A stretch of 64,000 nt of DNA, from assembly GCA_910579035.1 (NCBI GenBank), contig CAJTSR010000014.1:14448-78447 (forward strand), given 5' to 3'. A program made the position numbers and the translations under genes. Positions 19,206-27,818 of the stretch are shown piece after piece. Below the pieces are notes generated by a model. It had not been told where the DNA came from. It made no database searches and saw only the letters and a program-made list of their open reading frames with translations. Position 1 is the stretch's first letter, and each line of letters starts with the position of its first letter. Source of the stretch: an uncultured Muribaculaceae bacterium (GTDB lineage Bacteria; Bacteroidota; Bacteroidia; Bacteroidales; Muribaculaceae).

Positions 19206-20252
19206 ATGAAGATCAACGCCATAATCACCAAGGCCGTATGTGCCGCCGCGCTCTTTGCGGCAGCCTCCTGCAACAGCCTTATCTACGACTACGAGGGCGA
19301 CTGCGACCCTCACTACAAGGCTCGCTTCGTTTTCGACATGAACCTGCACTGGGCCGACGCCTTTCCCCACGAAGTCAATGCCGTGACCCTCTACCTCATC
19401 GACCCGGCCACAGGCGACATCGTATGGCAGAAAAGTGAGAGCGGCGAAGCACTCAAGACCGGCGAATACATGATGGACCTCGACGTCGATCCCGGCCAGT
19501 ACCGCCTTATGGCATGGTGCGGCGAAGGTGTGGGCGAAGACTTCATAGTGCCCGACGCCGACCACCACACAGGGCTGACCTGCACACTGAAGCGCGACAG
19601 GATTGATGGCGGCCCCGCCTCGGCCGTGATACGCCGCGACATCAAGCGCCTCTACCACGGCGCCATACGCGACGAGCAAGGCAATCTGGCCACCCAGACA
19701 TTCCCCGACGACGAAGGCACCTACATATACACCATACCCCTTATCAAGGACACCAACGACGTCAACATAGTGCTCCAGCATCTTTCGGGCAAGACTATCG
19801 ACAAGGACGACTTCACTTTCACAATCACCGACTGCAACGGCTCGATGGACTGGGACAACAGCCTCCTCGACGACGAGATGCTCACCTACTACGCCCACCA
19901 CAAATCGGCAGGCACGGCAGGCATAGGCGGCGGCGACTCCAACCCCGAAGGCCGAGCCATAACCTCGGTGAGCGCCTGCGTGGCAGAGCATACCGTGGCA
20001 CGCCTCGTCAAAGGGCAGGACATGCGCGTGAAGATATACAACAAACGAGGCGAAACGAGTGTAGACATTCCCCTGATCGACTACGCCCTCATGGTAAAAA
20101 GCGCGCACTACGCCGACATCTCCGATCAGGAATTCCTTGACCGTCAGGACAAATACGACATGGTGTTCTTCCTCGACGAAGACGGCAACTGGCAAACGGC
20201 GCATATCTACATACTGTCGTGGAAAATCGTAATCCAAAATACCGACCTCTGA
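19206..20252 (+). CDS. Mfa2/FimB-like fimbrial anchor or terminator subunit, lipoprotein
   Basis: The 348-residue lipoprotein (lipobox AAASC, Cys22) has the hallmark start of the FimB/Mfa2 family, YEGDCDPHYKARFVFDMNLH followed by ADAFPHEVNAVTLYLID. These proteins anchor the pilus base to the outer membrane and limit fibre length. It ends AHIYILSWKIVIQNTDL, similar to the pilin end. Its TGA overlaps the next ATG (ATGA at 20250-20254), indicating translational coupling. Confidence 0.88.
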   Translation: MKINAIITKAVCAAALFAAASCNSLIYDYEGDCDPHYKARFVFDMNLHWADAFPHEVNAVTLYLIDPATGDIVWQKSESGEALKTGEYMMDLDVDPGQYRLMAWCGEGVGEDFIVPDADHHTGLTCTLKRDRIDGGPASAVIRRDIKRLYHGAIRDEQGNLATQTFPDDEGTYIYTIPLIKDTNDVNIVLQHLSGKTIDKDDFTFTITDCNGSMDWDNSLLDDEMLTYYAHHKSAGTAGIGGGDSNPEGRAITSVSACVAEHTVARLVKGQDMRVKIYNKRGETSVDIPLIDYALMVKSAHYADISDQEFLDRQDKYDMVFFLDEDGNWQTAHIYILSWKIVIQNTDL

Positions 20253-21754
20253 TGACAAAGACCTTTCTCCACTATATCTGCGCGGCATCGCTGCTATTGG
20301 GGGCATCGGCCTGCTCCTCATCCGGAGCCGACGAACCGACGCCGGACGGCGGCAGCCAGCTGCCCTGCCATATGAGCGTGGTGCTGGTGCTTGCCGACCA
20401 AGCGTCGGGAAACGCCACTCCCGAAGGCGACTACGATGCCGGGCAAGGCTACGAGAACTACATAGACCTGCGCCTGCCCGCCCCCGACATCAAGCTCTCG
20501 CTCTTTGAAACCGACAACACCTATGCCGGCGACATAGCCAATCCCGTGGTGACAAGCATGGACTACGACGGTAAAGGCTCCAAGACATACCTGCTCGAAT
20601 TCGACCTCAGCGAGGAGTTCTACAATAAGTTCAACGGCCGCTCCTTCAAGCTTATGATGCTGGCCAACTTCAACCACCGGTTCCCCTCAGCCTATACCAC
20701 CCTCACTGCCATCGGCGACAAAGGGCGCAGGTACACGGCCAAAGACCTGCCCGGCCCCGTGCTGCAGCAGGAAGACAAGATAGCGATGTACGGCGTGAGC
20801 CAGTACGACAACGTGGCTTTCGAGGCCGGCGCGCGCATATCGCTCGGCAAGCTCCACCTTATCCGCGCCCTTGCCAAGGTAGAGGTATTCGACTCCGAGG
20901 CGTCCACCATGCCCATACAGACAGTGGAGCTGACACGCCACAACACCCTCTCCTACTCCGTCCCTGAAGGCGTGCTACACCAGAACGACTATGTAAAGGG
21001 CAGCTACGACGATGATTACATAGCCCACGTCACTACCGACGCGGCATATGAAACCGCCGGCCCGGTACCGTTCAGCTACACCGAAGTCGACGGAAAGCGC
21101 CACTACATAATCTACGTTCCGGAATACGCCAATCTTGGCGCCGACGGCAACCCGCGCCCCGAGGCCGAGCGCGCCCGGCTCAGGGTAAGCTATAGCGACG
21201 ACCGCATTTTCTACGTCGAGTTCCGACGCTCCGACAGCAGCCCGTTCCTCGACATAAGCCGCAACGTGTGGTATCGATTCGCGCTCAACCGCAAAGACGC
21301 CCAGATGAGTGTCGAAACGCAGGTTGTGCCTTACGACGAAAAGAACCTCAACATAGGCTTCGGACTCAATTCGGGCCTCAACCTCGTTCCGATTATGGAC
21401 AGCAACGGCAGGGTGGTATACTATTACGACCCCGCCACCGGCGACTACTACGGCCCCGACCGCAAGACAAAAATACCCAACCCATATATCGACCGCGACC
21501 CGGTGACGGGCTGGAACCTGTCGCGCGACATTAACGGCCGATTTGTATGCTACCACGACACCAAGAACGGCAAATTCTACGGCTGGGACAAAAAAACCGA
21601 GATTCTGCAGCCAACAGCCAATATCGACCCGGAAACGGGCTGGTACACCATAATCCGAGCAGCCGACAATGTGATACTGTACTATTACGACCAGAACGCA
21701 TCTGTATGGTACATGCCCGACAAGACAACCAAAGTCGAAGAACCATTCAAATAA
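20252..21754 (+). CDS. Accessory fimbrial lipoprotein with triple aromatic C-terminal repeat
   Basis: The start at 20252 (ATGA overlap with the previous stop) gives 500 residues and a lipobox at Cys21 (LLGASACSSSG). Residues 30-370 resemble Mfa-like minor pilins (NRKDAQMSVETQVVPYDEKN). Residues 380-500 hold three copies of a roughly 40-residue unit, with NGRVVYYYDPATGDYYGPD in the first, NGRFVCYHDTKNGKFYGWD in the second and DNVILYYYDQNASVWYMPD in the third, spaced by DPxTGW. This repeat is unusual for pilins and resembles carbohydrate- or wall-binding repeats in spacing only. Likely an accessory or tip subunit. Confidence 0.75.
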   Translation: MTKTFLHYICAASLLLGASACSSSGADEPTPDGGSQLPCHMSVVLVLADQASGNATPEGDYDAGQGYENYIDLRLPAPDIKLSLFETDNTYAGDIANPVVTSMDYDGKGSKTYLLEFDLSEEFYNKFNGRSFKLMMLANFNHRFPSAYTTLTAIGDKGRRYTAKDLPGPVLQQEDKIAMYGVSQYDNVAFEAGARISLGKLHLIRALAKVEVFDSEASTMPIQTVELTRHNTLSYSVPEGVLHQNDYVKGSYDDDYIAHVTTDAAYETAGPVPFSYTEVDGKRHYIIYVPEYANLGADGNPRPEAERARLRVSYSDDRIFYVEFRRSDSSPFLDISRNVWYRFALNRKDAQMSVETQVVPYDEKNLNIGFGLNSGLNLVPIMDSNGRVVYYYDPATGDYYGPDRKTKIPNPYIDRDPVTGWNLSRDINGRFVCYHDTKNGKFYGWDKKTEILQPTANIDPETGWYTIIRAADNVILYYYDQNASVWYMPDKTTKVEEPFK

Positions 21755-21761
21755 CTGAGCC

Positions 21762-24700
21762 ATGACCAGAATATACTCTATCATACTCGGCATCGCGGTC
21801 TGGGCCGTGTCAATGGCACTGTCGGGCTGCACCGATGATTTCAGATTCGACCCAGAAGGCGAAATCGACGGCAGCACACGCTCCGTGGGTGTGTGCGTGG
21901 CTTTCGAGCCGAACGCCGAGTCGCAGGTCGCCTCGCGCTCCGCCTCGGGCCAGTCGATACAGGACATCAACACCCTGCGAATGCTCATATACGACACCGA
22001 GGGAAAACTCATATACGACTATACCGCGTACAAGGACAACAAGGGCGGCCACGAGCCTGACGTAATCACCAACGAGGCATACGACGGCAAATCCGACAAC
22101 CGCCTCCCCGAGGAAATCGACCTTCAGGACAAGGCAGCCGGCAAACTGACCTATGACCTCAAGATACGCACAGGCAAATACTATATCTACGCCGTAGCCA
22201 ATGCCGACGACCTCACAACAGCCGAAATCGACACCCGCGAAAAACTCAAGGCCGTAAAAAGGATATGGAACAACGACCCGTCGCACATGAGCGAGAACAG
22301 CGAGATGTTCGGCATATTCTCCACCAAGCCCAACCGGAAGGCTTCGGACGACTCGCCCGTAACCATATCGAACACAACCCAGAACCTGCATTGCTGGATT
22401 CGCCGCCTGGCATCGAAGGTAACGGTGGCTTTCGATGGCTCAGAGCTGTTCGACAACGTGCAGATATTCATCGAGAACATAGCTATCCGCGACATACCCC
22501 GCAGCTGTACCCTCGGAATGCCCAACAAGGTAGGCGAAGGCCTCTCCGGCACAGAGGCCGAAGTGGAGTCACTGCTCTACCCGCTCGGCGACACAGTGTT
22601 CATTCAGGACGTTCACGAATCAGGCAAGACGATAGTGCCAGAGAACTTCTACCACATATGCAACGGCGCACACCCCTACCTGGGCATAGGAGCCGACGGA
22701 AACGACCCTGCGATTATCGACAAATACCACGCTCCGGCGGCAAAATCGCTGTTTTTCTACGAAAACTTGCAAGGAACAGGCAAGGACAAGCGCCAGGATG
22801 CCGACGGCGACAACAAGCTCGACCACCCCGGCCTGTCGCCCGACGACCCATACTATAAGCTCAAGGACGACAAACCGTTCGGCTCATATATCGAGGTGAA
22901 AGGCTGGTACCGATGCGTGGCTCCCGACCAGCACGTGAGCGAAGGCCCTATCACCTACCGCTTCATGCTCGGCAAAGACGAAACTACCGACTATAACGCC
23001 GAGCGCAACACCCACTACAAGCTCACCCTCTGCTTCAAAGGCTACGGCAACGACGCCGACTGGCATATAGAATACAAGGAGAGCCGCGAAATCCAAGTAT
23101 CGACGCCTATGTACATTTCCTATCTCTACAACAAGAAGATGATGGCAAATGTGAAAATCACGGGCAAGATGGAAAAAGGATACCGCCTGCGCGCCACTAT
23201 CAAAGATTGCAGCTGGCGTCCGTGGGGCGACGGCTCCAATTCGTTCCCGACACCAATGAAAGAGGCTTATACCAGCACGCCCACCTATAACGACGGCCCG
23301 TGGAACAGCTTCCTCTCGCTCCACCAGACCAACACAATCAAGCTCGAACAGCCGGGTTGGGAAGGCGCTCCGTCCAACAAATTCGACGCCAAACAGTGCA
23401 TCGACTACAACAGGCAATACTACACAGACAACAGCAAGGGCGAACGATTCTACGAGGTCGAACCGCAAAGCAACGGCTACGACAGCAATGCCGTGGGCGC
23501 GTCTGGAATGTACTTCGTGCAGGAATTGGCCAACGACGGCATTGCCACGACGGCGCGCATGTTCTCCATACCGCTGTTCACGCGTGCAAAGGAACTTATG
23601 ACCAAAACCGGCTTCACCGGCAACAACCCCTACACGTCCTATCCTCGCAACTCCACCATAGAGCTGTGCGTGGTAGACGCATCGGGCAAAGTCGTGCCTG
23701 ATTTTGAACCGGTAAGCATCAACGTAATCCAAGTACGCCGCATTATCAACCCCAAAGGCGTGTGGCGCAAATCGGGCAGCACCGAGGGTTTCCACGTGCA
23801 GCTTGCCCGCATAGTCGAATACGGCGACGATGGCTTCCAGCCATTCAAATCCGAAGGCAAGTGGAGCGCCGAGGTAATATCGTCCGGAGCTTCGCCTATA
23901 ACCCTGACAAGCACACCTGCGGGCAGTGGCAGCGGCAATGCAAGCCAAAACGGCGTATACCGCATCGAAGGCGAGTCGGAACACCCCATCGACTTCCGCA
24001 TAAACTTCAACGGCACCGACGGCTGCGCCATAGTGCGTGTGCGCTACCACAACTATACCTGCGAGCACGACATCTACTGCCGCGAGGGCTACGCCCCGAT
24101 AGATATTACGGGAGAGGGCAAGCAGTGGTGGCCGTCGTACAATGTGGACCACTTCGTCAACGGCAGGGCCGAATACACCAAATCGCCGCTGCAGGAAGGC
24201 TCGCTGTTCCGCCGCGAGAACTACACCGCCATACTCGCCTCGAACAACCACAAATACGGTCTGGGCGTCGCTCCCGGCACTTTCGACGTGATAAATCCTG
24301 ACGGTACCCGGGGCACAGCGACATGGAGCGGCATCACCCCTTCTGTAAATACACAGGCACAAGCCGACGGACAGACCTACAGCCGCTGGACCATCACCAA
24401 CCCGGACGAACACATCGCCACGGGCGCGGACTTCTACACACTTATAGCAAAGAATGCCAACGATATCACCTTCCACATTAACAAGGCTTACGGAGTGCTG
24501 TACGGCGACGGCGCCACCGAAACACAGATGACTACCGACGCGGCCTACGGCTATGACAGGACAGACGGCGCCGACGACCCGCGCGGCATGAGAGGCGTGT
24601 TTGTGTTCAACTCGGAAAACTGCCGACAAACCTTCTTCCCGATAGGTTTCAGCGGCTACGGCCACCGCAAGTCAGCGGGCGGATGGGCAAACAACGATCC

Positions 24701-25022
24701 CGACGGCGCACTTCGATATGCTAGCCGCAGCGAAGCTATGGCAAGCGGTCTTGATTTAACGCCGCTGTTTTTGGACCTCTACCGCCGCCCCGGCGCTGTG
24801 TACTGGCTTGAGCACCTGTATAACCCGATGCCTACTATAGCCAATAGTTCGGGCAATTCCTACCAAGACAACTCTAAATCCTGCGCTTTCGATATGAACT
24901 TCTTCACTATGAGCTTCGAAGGCTATGGGGGACTTGACGCCGTTCCCGCCGCAGATGCAGCCAGAAGCCACGGCTGCTTCATACGCACGGTGAGATCTAC
25001 CCCCCCACCGTTAAAATACTGA
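21762..25022 (+). CDS. Large DUF4906-like fimbrial lipoprotein
   Basis: The 1086-residue lipoprotein (lipobox ALSGC, Cys23) begins 7 nt after the previous gene. Its N-terminal half looks Mfa-like (INTLRMLIYDTEGKLIYDYT, YYIYAVANADDLT). The C-terminal half is a long beta-rich region similar to DUF4906 proteins, which recur in Bacteroidales fimbrial loci. It ends GCFIRTVRSTPPPLKY where family members more often end in a VRCV-type motif. A C7 tract (25000-25006) encodes the last prolines; a one-base change there would alter the C-terminus and the stop position. Confidence 0.72.
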   Translation: MTRIYSIILGIAVWAVSMALSGCTDDFRFDPEGEIDGSTRSVGVCVAFEPNAESQVASRSASGQSIQDINTLRMLIYDTEGKLIYDYTAYKDNKGGHEPDVITNEAYDGKSDNRLPEEIDLQDKAAGKLTYDLKIRTGKYYIYAVANADDLTTAEIDTREKLKAVKRIWNNDPSHMSENSEMFGIFSTKPNRKASDDSPVTISNTTQNLHCWIRRLASKVTVAFDGSELFDNVQIFIENIAIRDIPRSCTLGMPNKVGEGLSGTEAEVESLLYPLGDTVFIQDVHESGKTIVPENFYHICNGAHPYLGIGADGNDPAIIDKYHAPAAKSLFFYENLQGTGKDKRQDADGDNKLDHPGLSPDDPYYKLKDDKPFGSYIEVKGWYRCVAPDQHVSEGPITYRFMLGKDETTDYNAERNTHYKLTLCFKGYGNDADWHIEYKESREIQVSTPMYISYLYNKKMMANVKITGKMEKGYRLRATIKDCSWRPWGDGSNSFPTPMKEAYTSTPTYNDGPWNSFLSLHQTNTIKLEQPGWEGAPSNKFDAKQCIDYNRQYYTDNSKGERFYEVEPQSNGYDSNAVGASGMYFVQELANDGIATTARMFSIPLFTRAKELMTKTGFTGNNPYTSYPRNSTIELCVVDASGKVVPDFEPVSINVIQVRRIINPKGVWRKSGSTEGFHVQLARIVEYGDDGFQPFKSEGKWSAEVISSGASPITLTSTPAGSGSGNASQNGVYRIEGESEHPIDFRINFNGTDGCAIVRVRYHNYTCEHDIYCREGYAPIDITGEGKQWWPSYNVDHFVNGRAEYTKSPLQEGSLFRRENYTAILASNNHKYGLGVAPGTFDVINPDGTRGTATWSGITPSVNTQAQADGQTYSRWTITNPDEHIATGADFYTLIAKNANDITFHINKAYGVLYGDGATETQMTTDAAYGYDRTDGADDPRGMRGVFVFNSENCRQTFFPIGFSGYGHRKSAGGWANNDPDGALRYASRSEAMASGLDLTPLFLDLYRRPGAVYWLEHLYNPMPTIANSSGNSYQDNSKSCAFDMNFFTMSFEGYGGLDAVPAADAARSHGCFIRTVRSTPPPLKY
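25000..25006. repeat. C7 tract at the 3' end of the DUF4906-like gene
   Basis: Seven C residues encode part of STPPPL just before the stop. With one extra C the frame stays open to a TGA at about 25061-25063, past the ATG of the next gene at 25045. With one fewer C it ends almost immediately. Slippage would therefore change the C-terminus and coupling to the next gene. Confidence 0.7.
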
Positions 25023-25044
25023 TTCTCAGAATACTAAAAACTCT

Positions 25045-26568
25045 ATGTTCCGTAATTGCCTGATAGCTGCGCTATCGGTGCTGATTACGGGATGTAGCAG
25101 CACCGACGGGCCGGTTCCGCCCGAAGAAAACAGCGGTGACTATCTGCGCCTGTCGCTGGTAATGAGCGAGGCATCGCGCGCCGAAAGCCATCCCGACGAA
25201 ACAGCCCTCGACGCCGAAAACGGCGTTTCCGACATAACGGTGTTCTTTTTCAACGGCGCAGCGGGAGTCAATTCCGCCGCCATAACACCCTTTTTCAAGG
25301 CCATATACGTCGACAAAGGCTTCATAAGGACGGCCAATTCGATAAAGGTCGATGTGCCCATCGGCGAAGAATACGAATTTCTCGACGGCGACCGCATAGC
25401 CGTGGCCGTAAACATGGGCGACCTGAGCGGGTTTGCCTCTCTCGGCGACTTGCAGCAGCACATACCTGCGGCAGCGTGGCAGTCACTGTCGCAAGGCTCG
25501 CCTTCGGGCTGCTCGCGCTTCACAATGGCATCGGCCTACGACACCGACGGCGCCATCTACCGCCAACCCGACGTCGAAGGAAAGAAACGCTACACGGCGA
25601 GCGCGAGCGTGGAGCGCACCTGCGCCCGCATCGACCTCGGCTATGACGCCGCCCAGGAAAAAGCCGCATACATCGAATATTCCTCCACGGCCAAAGGCAA
25701 CGGCATTGCGGAGAACGGGCGCGTGCACCTCTACGGACTGTCGCCTGTCAATGCGATGCAACAGCCGTCGTACGCGCTCAAACGCGTAAGCAACGGCCTC
25801 TCCGACGATTATTCCTGCTTCGACACCTGGCACTACACCGGCACCCTCCCCAAAGACGGCGCCAGGCCCGCCGCATACGTCATAGAGCCGCACACAGCCG
25901 CCAAAACGGCCCGGGCTGCCGTGGCTGCCGACTGGTACGGCGGCACAGCGTCCGCAACGCTCTCGAAATCAGCGTGGGACTCCGACCTGAACATAGCCAC
26001 GCTGCTGCGCGACGACAAAATAAAGTTCGCAGCCGACGGCGGTCGAGCCGTCGTGGTATCATACACCAACGAAAACACCCAGCACTACAGCGCCCACAGC
26101 AAGAAATGGCTCACGGGGCTGCTGCTCCGCGCCGTCTTCGTGCCTAAGACTGTATATTCCGACGGCTCGGCCACAACACCCGCCGCCTACACCGCCGGAC
26201 AGACATTCTACCGCTACCGCCCTACCGACAGCAGCACCTCCGAAGACGAGCGCGTGCTATACTTTGCAAGCGCCGACGCCGCCAGTGCATATTCAGCCGC
26301 CCACCCCGCCGACGGCGCCGAAATCACGGAATACGCGCAGGGACGCTGCTTCTACCATATGTGGCTGCGCCATACTGTAGAGGAGCGCGACCCGGCCATA
26401 GTGTTCCCCATGGAGTACGGCATAGTGCGCAACCATGTGTACCGGGTGCGTTTCAACTTCCACGGCGCCGGAACACCCACGCCCGACATCGAAGGTCCTG
26501 AAAACGCCGAGGCCGCCATATATGTAAGGCCCTGGAATGTATTCCGCCACGAGCAAATCATACTCTGA
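25045..26568 (+). CDS. Mfa1-type accessory pilin, lipoprotein
   Basis: The 507-residue protein has a lipobox at Cys17 (LITGCSSTDG) and a C-terminal half similar to Mfa1 pilins: FPMEYGIVRNHVYRVRFNFH, then EAAIYVRPWNVFRHEQIIL as the terminal strand. The GIVRNHVY phrase has a close counterpart (GVVRNHWYNVHI) in the first pilin at 17161, so the two are paralogues. It lies 22 nt after the DUF4906-like gene. Likely a minor or adaptor subunit, or an alternative shaft pilin. Confidence 0.8.
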   Translation: MFRNCLIAALSVLITGCSSTDGPVPPEENSGDYLRLSLVMSEASRAESHPDETALDAENGVSDITVFFFNGAAGVNSAAITPFFKAIYVDKGFIRTANSIKVDVPIGEEYEFLDGDRIAVAVNMGDLSGFASLGDLQQHIPAAAWQSLSQGSPSGCSRFTMASAYDTDGAIYRQPDVEGKKRYTASASVERTCARIDLGYDAAQEKAAYIEYSSTAKGNGIAENGRVHLYGLSPVNAMQQPSYALKRVSNGLSDDYSCFDTWHYTGTLPKDGARPAAYVIEPHTAAKTARAAVAADWYGGTASATLSKSAWDSDLNIATLLRDDKIKFAADGGRAVVVSYTNENTQHYSAHSKKWLTGLLLRAVFVPKTVYSDGSATTPAAYTAGQTFYRYRPTDSSTSEDERVLYFASADAASAYSAAHPADGAEITEYAQGRCFYHMWLRHTVEERDPAIVFPMEYGIVRNHVYRVRFNFHGAGTPTPDIEGPENAEAAIYVRPWNVFRHEQIIL

Positions 26569-26573
26569 CACCT

Positions 26574-27818
26574 ATGAAAACCAGTCATATCAGCATACTA
26601 ACAGCCATAATTGCGCTTATATGCAGCGCCTGCTCGGCCGACGAACCACGCCCCGCCGACAACACTGCCGCACCCACCCTCACCATCAAGACGCGCGCCC
26701 CGCAGGCCGGAGCCTCTGAAAAAGAGCTTATCAACACATGGTGGATAGCCTTGGTAGATGCCTCGGGGACGGTGAAGCACATATTCGACCGCCCCGCCGA
26801 CAAGGCCGACGCCACCGACTACGAGGAATTCAAGATGACGATACCGCGCGGCACATACACCGTGTATGCCTTCGCCAACATAGCGCGAGGCACCCACGGA
26901 CTCGACTTCACCATCGGAGCCACGGCGCCCGACCTTTCCAAAAGCACCTGGAGCGAAGTCGGAGCCATAGGCGACGCCATTCCTATGACGGGCGTGCTGC
27001 GCAACGTGGCTTTCAAAGGCGTGGCAAGCGACAACATCACCATCGAGGTTGTGCGCCTGTGGGGCAAACTGAGCTTCGAGTTTACCACCGACGCCTCGCG
27101 GCCCGTTACTGTAAAGAAAATCACCATGACTCCGGCTCTCACCAAGGCCGTAAGCCTTATGCCGGACTACACCACCCTCGGGAAGGCTCCGAACCTGCCC
27201 GAAGGCACGGTCTGCACCGCGCTCGAACACGCGAGCGCCCTAAGCATTGCCAAGGGCGACGCTGCCGCCACAGAAAGCTTCTATGTGCTTGAGTCAACGG
27301 CCAAGTCGCACGCCACGGGACGCTACCCTCTCGCGTTCGACCTCGAATATGCCGACGGCACCACCCGCACCGTCAGCGCCCTCGCCTACCAGCTCGGACA
27401 CATCAACCGCAACGACCACGTAATCATTCCCGTGCTGCTTACCGACTGGCTCATAGACCTCGACGTGCAATTCTACCCGCCCATCGGGGGCTATCCGGCA
27501 GTGATGCTCGAAAGCAAGGGCGAGGAATACTTTGCGAGCTTCGGCTCGTCGGGCCGCTTCGTGATACGCCCCACCGTGACCACCGCCTCCGGCAGCATCG
27601 TGGCCGACAAGGACATCGATATCGCCATAAGCACCTCCGACCCCTCCGGAATACTCCGCACCGCGCCCTATCGCGACGAGAAGACCCTTGAAATAATCGG
27701 CGAAATCGACACCGACCACCTCGGCACAGCCGTCGTCGACCTCGAAATCAGCATCAAAGCCGACGCCCTGCAACACCGCATTCTTCGCAAGTTCTATATC
27801 ATACGCAAAAACTCATGA
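26574..27818 (+). CDS. FimB/Mfa2-like fimbrial lipoprotein
   Basis: The 414-residue lipoprotein (lipobox ICSACSADEP, Cys20) begins 5 nt after the previous stop. Its first 300 residues have the fimbrillin-associated pattern: TIKTRAP after the lipobox, then IPRGTYTVYAFANIARGTHG and DNITIEVVRLWGKLSFEFTT. A C-terminal domain (about 310-414) is beta rich and ends RKFYIIRKNS. Its stop overlaps the start of the giant T9SS gene (ATGA at 27815-27818), suggesting coupled synthesis of the two products. Confidence 0.75.
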   Translation: MKTSHISILTAIIALICSACSADEPRPADNTAAPTLTIKTRAPQAGASEKELINTWWIALVDASGTVKHIFDRPADKADATDYEEFKMTIPRGTYTVYAFANIARGTHGLDFTIGATAPDLSKSTWSEVGAIGDAIPMTGVLRNVAFKGVASDNITIEVVRLWGKLSFEFTTDASRPVTVKKITMTPALTKAVSLMPDYTTLGKAPNLPEGTVCTALEHASALSIAKGDAAATESFYVLESTAKSHATGRYPLAFDLEYADGTTRTVSALAYQLGHINRNDHVIIPVLLTDWLIDLDVQFYPPIGGYPAVMLESKGEEYFASFGSSGRFVIRPTVTTASGSIVADKDIDIAISTSDPSGILRTAPYRDEKTLEIIGEIDTDHLGTAVVDLEISIKADALQHRILRKFYIIRKNS

